Origin: CAZLGO01 sp964559295
GTDB lineage: Archaea; Methanobacteriota; Methanobacteria; Methanobacteriales; Methanobacteriaceae
Direction: 5' to 3'
Length of the DNA stretch: 36,171 bases
Assembly: GCA_964559295.1 (NCBI GenBank)
Contig: CAZLGO010000004.1
Location: forward strand, 1 to 36,171
Shown here: positions 32,988 through 36,171 of the stretch, in pieces
How the letters are laid out: every line of letters starts with the position of its first letter
How positions within the stretch are numbered: the stretch's first letter is position 1
Notes under the pieces: generated by a model
What the model saw: only the letters and a program-made list of their open reading frames with translations
What the model was told of the DNA's origin: nothing
Databases searched by the model: none
Translations under genes and position numbers: made by a program

Positions 32988-33778
32988 TGATCTTAAAACT
33001 GGGAGGAAGTGTAATAACAAAAAAGGAAGCTGAAGAACCTTCAGTGAATTATGAGAACTTAAATAGAATTGCAAAGGAAATAGCAAACTCATCGTATGAA
33101 AAACTTATAATTGTACATGGTGCAGGGTCTTTTGGGCATCCATTTGCCAAAAAATACAATATTGGTAGCAGACCAAAAAACAAAGAAGAATTCAGCAGAC
33201 AAAAGCTTGGATTTAGCATCACACAGAATTCTGTAAAAAATCTAAACAGCATAGTTTGCGATTATTTGATAAAAAACGGTGTTTTAGCTGTTTCTGTACA
33301 ACCTTCCTCTTTTATTTTAACAGAGGAAGGTAGAATCAAATCTGGTAATTTGGATTTAATCAAGAGATATCTGGATCTGGGTTTTGTTCCAGTTACCCAC
33401 GGGGATGTGGTCCTGGATCTTTCTGATATGAAAATGGCTGTTTTATCAGGAGATCGAATAATAAAATATCTTGGGGAAAATCTAAAGCCCAAAAGGGTTA
33501 TATTAGGTTCTGATGTTGATGGTATATACACAAAGGATCCAAAAAAATATAAAGATGCTAAGTTGATAGATGTGGTTACTTCTTTTGCGGATTTATCTGT
33601 AGAGGGTGCCACAACAGTAGATGTTACAGGAGGGATGGGAGGAAAACTCGAGGAACTTATGCAACTTGCAGATATTGGAGTTGAATCTGAGATATTAAAC
33701 GCGAATAAAGCAGATTTTATAAAAAAAGCCTTAGATGGCGAAAGGGTAATGGGAACTATAATAAAAAAGGATGTATGA
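32987..33778 (+). CDS. ipk: Isopentenyl phosphate kinase (263 aa)
   Basis: Makes isopentenyl diphosphate from isopentenyl phosphate in the archaeal mevalonate pathway. Amino-acid-kinase fold: MILKLGGSVITKKE, then IIVHGAGSFGHPFA with the substrate-selecting His51, ILGSDVDGIYTKDPK and VTGGMGGKLEEL. I chose ATG 32987, overlapping the mvk stop (TGATG). Its presence implies the phosphomevalonate-to-isopentenyl-phosphate branch rather than diphosphomevalonate decarboxylase. Confidence 0.95.
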   Translation: MILKLGGSVITKKEAEEPSVNYENLNRIAKEIANSSYEKLIIVHGAGSFGHPFAKKYNIGSRPKNKEEFSRQKLGFSITQNSVKNLNSIVCDYLIKNGVLAVSVQPSSFILTEEGRIKSGNLDLIKRYLDLGFVPVTHGDVVLDLSDMKMAVLSGDRIIKYLGENLKPKRVILGSDVDGIYTKDPKKYKDAKLIDVVTSFADLSVEGATTVDVTGGMGGKLEELMQLADIGVESEILNANKADFIKKALDGERVMGTIIKKDV

Positions 33779-34845
33779 TTATGATTTCTGATAGAAAGTT
33801 AGAGCATCTTTTGTTATGTTTACACTGCGATGTAGAAGCAAAGACAAAAAAGGCAGGTTTTGAGGAAATAGAGTTCATTCATAGGGCTCTTCCTGAAATA
33901 AACAAAGAAAAAATCGATATTTCAGCGGAGTTATTTGAAAAGGAAGTGGACGCACCTATAATAATATCAGCAATTACCGGAGGCCATCCAGCATCTTTTT
34001 CAGTAAACAGGGAACTTGCAAAAGCAGCAGAAAGGCTTAACATTGGAATGGGTGTTGGAAGCCAGCGTGCAGCCGTGGAAAATCCTGATCTTACTCCTAC
34101 TTACAACGTTGTAAGGAAAAACGCTCCAAATGCTTTTATAATAGGCAACATAGGTGCTACCCAGATAGATTATGCAAAAGCTGCTTCTGATATGATTGAT
34201 GCAGATGCATTAGCTGTTCATCTAAATCCTCTACAGGAGTCTATCCAACCAGAAGGGGATGTGGATGCAACGGGATACTTAGAATCAATTGGAAAGGTTG
34301 CGGATGAGCTTGATGTACCCCTTATCGTAAAAGAAACAGGCGCTGGTATTTCAAGAGAAGATGCTATTGCACTTGAGAGAGTAGGAGTGGATGCAATAGA
34401 CATCGCAGGCGCTGGAGGTACAAGTTGGGCAGCTGTTGAGTCTTATAGGGCAAAAAAAGGATATTTCGGAGATTTATACCGGGACTGGGGGATCCCAACT
34501 GCTGTTTGTACAGTTGAAGTTTGCGAATCTGTAAGTATTCCTGTTATATCTTCTGGTGGAATAAGAAGCGGCCTTGATATGGCAAAAGCCTTGGCATTAG
34601 GTGCCAGCGCTGTTGGAGTTGCTTTGCCTCTTCTTAAGGAGGCTTACATAGGATATAAGGCGGTTATTGCAAAAATTGAAGAGTACATGGAGGCATTGAA
34701 GATTGCAATGTTTCTTGTTGGAGCAAAAAATGTTGAAGAGCTTAAAAGAAGAGATCTTATAATCAAAGGAGAGACAAGAGAATGGCTAAATGAAAGGGGC
34801 TTTGATACTAAAAAATATGCAAGGAGGTCAAAGAATGGGCGTTGA
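33775..34845 (+). CDS. fni: Type 2 isopentenyl-diphosphate isomerase (356 aa)
   Basis: FMN-dependent TIM-barrel enzyme interconverting IPP and DMAPP. SDRKLEHLLLCL, IISAITGGHPA, MGVGSQRAAVENPD, HLNPLQE and DIAGAGGTSWAAVE...GGIRSGLDMAKALALGASAVGVALPLL are diagnostic flavin and substrate segments. The start overlaps the ipk stop (ATGA); ATG 33781 is an alternative. The C-terminus overlaps the RNase J gene by 11 nt. Confidence 0.95.
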   Translation: MIMISDRKLEHLLLCLHCDVEAKTKKAGFEEIEFIHRALPEINKEKIDISAELFEKEVDAPIIISAITGGHPASFSVNRELAKAAERLNIGMGVGSQRAAVENPDLTPTYNVVRKNAPNAFIIGNIGATQIDYAKAASDMIDADALAVHLNPLQESIQPEGDVDATGYLESIGKVADELDVPLIVKETGAGISREDAIALERVGVDAIDIAGAGGTSWAAVESYRAKKGYFGDLYRDWGIPTAVCTVEVCESVSIPVISSGGIRSGLDMAKALALGASAVGVALPLLKEAYIGYKAVIAKIEEYMEALKIAMFLVGAKNVEELKRRDLIIKGETREWLNERGFDTKKYARRSKNGR

Positions 34846-36171
34846 AGTGATAGCAATCGGTGGATACGAAGAAGTTGGAAAAAACATGTCAGCAGTTAAG
34901 GTAGGAGATGATATCGTCATATTTGATATGGGGATTCATCTTGACAGAGTTTTTATTCATGAGGATACAGATATAGCAAGGATGCACAGTCTTGATTTGA
35001 TTGAACGAGGTGTCATTCCAGATGATACTCTAATGAAGGAAGTAGATGGGAAGGTAAGAGCTATTGTGTTTACTCACGGTCACCTAGATCACATAGGAGC
35101 AGTTGCAAAGCTTTCTCACAGGTACGAAGCTCCTATTATTGCAACTCCTTACACCCTAAAGCTTATAGAAAAGAGTATCAAAACAGAAAGAAAATTTGAG
35201 GTTAAAAATCCCCTTCATGTATTGAATCCTGGTGAGAAATGCCAGATATCCCCAGATATAACCCTTGAATTTATCAACATAACCCACAGCATACCACAAA
35301 GTACTATTGCAGCTTTGCATACTCCAGATGGCATAATCATTTATGCAAACGATTTTAAATTAGACGATTATCAAATGATCTCATCTCCTCCAGACTATGG
35401 AAGATTAAAGGAGTTAGGTAGAAAAGGCATCCTTGTTTTAATAGTTGAGACTACCAGGGTGAGAGAGGAAGATGAGATGAAAACCCATTCTGAAAAGATT
35501 GCAAGGATCATGTTAAGGGACATCATGCTTGATTCTTTAAATGAGAATGGAGGAATGATAGTTACCACATTTTCATCCCATATAGAAAGGATCCAGGCAA
35601 TATGTAACATAGCAGAGAAGACTCATCGGAATGTAATGCTTCTTGGAAGGTCCATGGAAAGATACTGTAGTATGGCAGAGGCAATAGGAATCTTAAATCT
35701 TCCACAAGATGCAGGTATATATGGAAGTCCAAAGGCTGTTGCCAGAGCATTGGCAAAGGCTGAGGAGAACAGAGACGAGTACCTTCTGGTTGTAACAGGA
35801 CATCAAGGAGAGCCTGATGCCCTTTTATCTAAAATTGCAGGTTTAAAGACACCATTTACGATTGATAAAAAAGATAACATTGTAATCTCAGCACCTGTGA
35901 TTCCGAATCCAATGAACATAGCAAACCGCTATATAATGGAAGAAAGGCTCAAATCAAAAGGAGCAAGAATATTTAAGAATGCACATGTTTCAGGGCACGC
36001 TGGAAGAGAAGATCATCGGGATCTTATAAGGATGTTAAATCCAATGCATATCATCCCTTGCCATGGTGATCTGGGAATGCTTGCATCCTACGCAGAACTA
36101 GCCGAAGAGGAAGGCTACAAATTAGGCAACAACATCCATATATTAAGAAACGGTCAGGCGCAGGTGTTTGA
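34835..36171 (+). CDS. rnj: Archaeal RNase J (beta-CASP nuclease), 3' end cut by the window
   Basis: Metallo-beta-lactamase/beta-CASP 5'-3' exoribonuclease of the aRNase J group. MGVEVIAIGGYEEVGKNM at the start, catalytic motif HGHLDH at 81-86 (in VFTHGHLDHIGAVAKL), THSIPQS, YANDFKLD, and beta-CASP elements including GHAGREDH and HIIPCHGDLGML near the end. AAGGAGG lies 6 nt before the ATG inside fni. The frame stays open to base 36171 (445 full codons); the ending HILRNGQAQVF suggests only a few residues are missing. The TGA formed by the last three bases is in another frame. Confidence 0.95.
   Translation, partial: MGVEVIAIGGYEEVGKNMSAVKVGDDIVIFDMGIHLDRVFIHEDTDIARMHSLDLIERGVIPDDTLMKEVDGKVRAIVFTHGHLDHIGAVAKLSHRYEAPIIATPYTLKLIEKSIKTERKFEVKNPLHVLNPGEKCQISPDITLEFINITHSIPQSTIAALHTPDGIIIYANDFKLDDYQMISSPPDYGRLKELGRKGILVLIVETTRVREEDEMKTHSEKIARIMLRDIMLDSLNENGGMIVTTFSSHIERIQAICNIAEKTHRNVMLLGRSMERYCSMAEAIGILNLPQDAGIYGSPKAVARALAKAEENRDEYLLVVTGHQGEPDALLSKIAGLKTPFTIDKKDNIVISAPVIPNPMNIANRYIMEERLKSKGARIFKNAHVSGHAGREDHRDLIRMLNPMHIIPCHGDLGMLASYAELAEEEGYKLGNNIHILRNGQAQVF

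Noticed and set aside
34835..36171. Apparent frameshift at the end of RNase J, since the window ends with TGA
   Set aside because: That TGA is in a different frame. The RNase J frame stays open to the last base, with a family-like C-terminus, so the gene is simply cut by the window edge.

Overview
The window is an AT-rich piece of a euryarchaeal chromosome. The evidence is the archaeal-only proteins (eS4, eL32, eL19, eL34, eL14, eL18, RNase P Rpp29, AdkA-type adenylate kinase, RpoD/N/K, EMC3/DUF106, isopentenyl phosphate kinase), an archaeal tRNA intron, and a TATA-type promoter. The gene order and the RpoD carrying two [4Fe-4S] motifs fit Archaeoglobi, Methanomicrobia or Syntropharchaeia/ANME-1-like lineages. 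I cannot place it further from sequence alone.

Layout. (1) 1-600: hairpin-rich DNA and a decayed fragment resembling a transposase C-terminus. (2) 605-5644, minus strand: a three-gene redox operon, nuoE-nuoF-fdhA. It encodes a cysteine-type formate dehydrogenase catalytic subunit with NuoE/NuoF-type NAD(P)H subunits, bacterial in style. (3) 5924-31732, plus strand: one very long, nearly gap-free cluster. It starts with a SPOUT methyltransferase, then uL3-uL4-uL23-uL2-uS19-uL22-uS3-uL29-aIF1-Rpp29-uS17-uL14-uL24-eS4-uL5-uS14-uS8-uL6-eL32-eL19-uL18-uS5-uL30-uL15-SecY-AdkA-EMC3-like-eL34-CMK-eL14-Cbf5-methyltransferase-tRNA-Ser, then uS13-uS4-uS11-RpoD-eL18-uL13-uS9-RpoN-tRNA-Pro(with intron)-RpoK-enolase-ferredoxin-uS2-MEMO. 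(4) 32034-36171, plus strand: mevalonate kinase, isopentenyl phosphate kinase, type 2 IPP isomerase and archaeal RNase J, which runs off the window end. The isoprenoid genes overlap each other and supply lipid precursors.

The main unexplained structure is a family of about 100-bp, multi-hairpin intergenic elements. About a dozen copies or fragments lie almost exclusively in gaps of the otherwise tightly packed ribosomal cluster. They share modules (a CAACC...GGTTG hairpin, a GAAACTTTT...AAAAGTTTC hairpin, a GGCGA...TCGCC hairpin followed by TTTTTGATC). They occur in both orientations, with perfect 30-, 22- and 21-bp matches between distant copies. At four sites they are flanked by 16-20 bp near-direct repeats. 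Three of those duplicate the Shine-Dalgarno region at the junction and one duplicates the 3' part of tRNA-Ser. I read this as a small mobile (MITE-like) element that opens up operon junctions while keeping the upstream C-terminus or tRNA and the downstream ribosome binding site. An RNA-level role (processing or attenuation) is possible but unproven.
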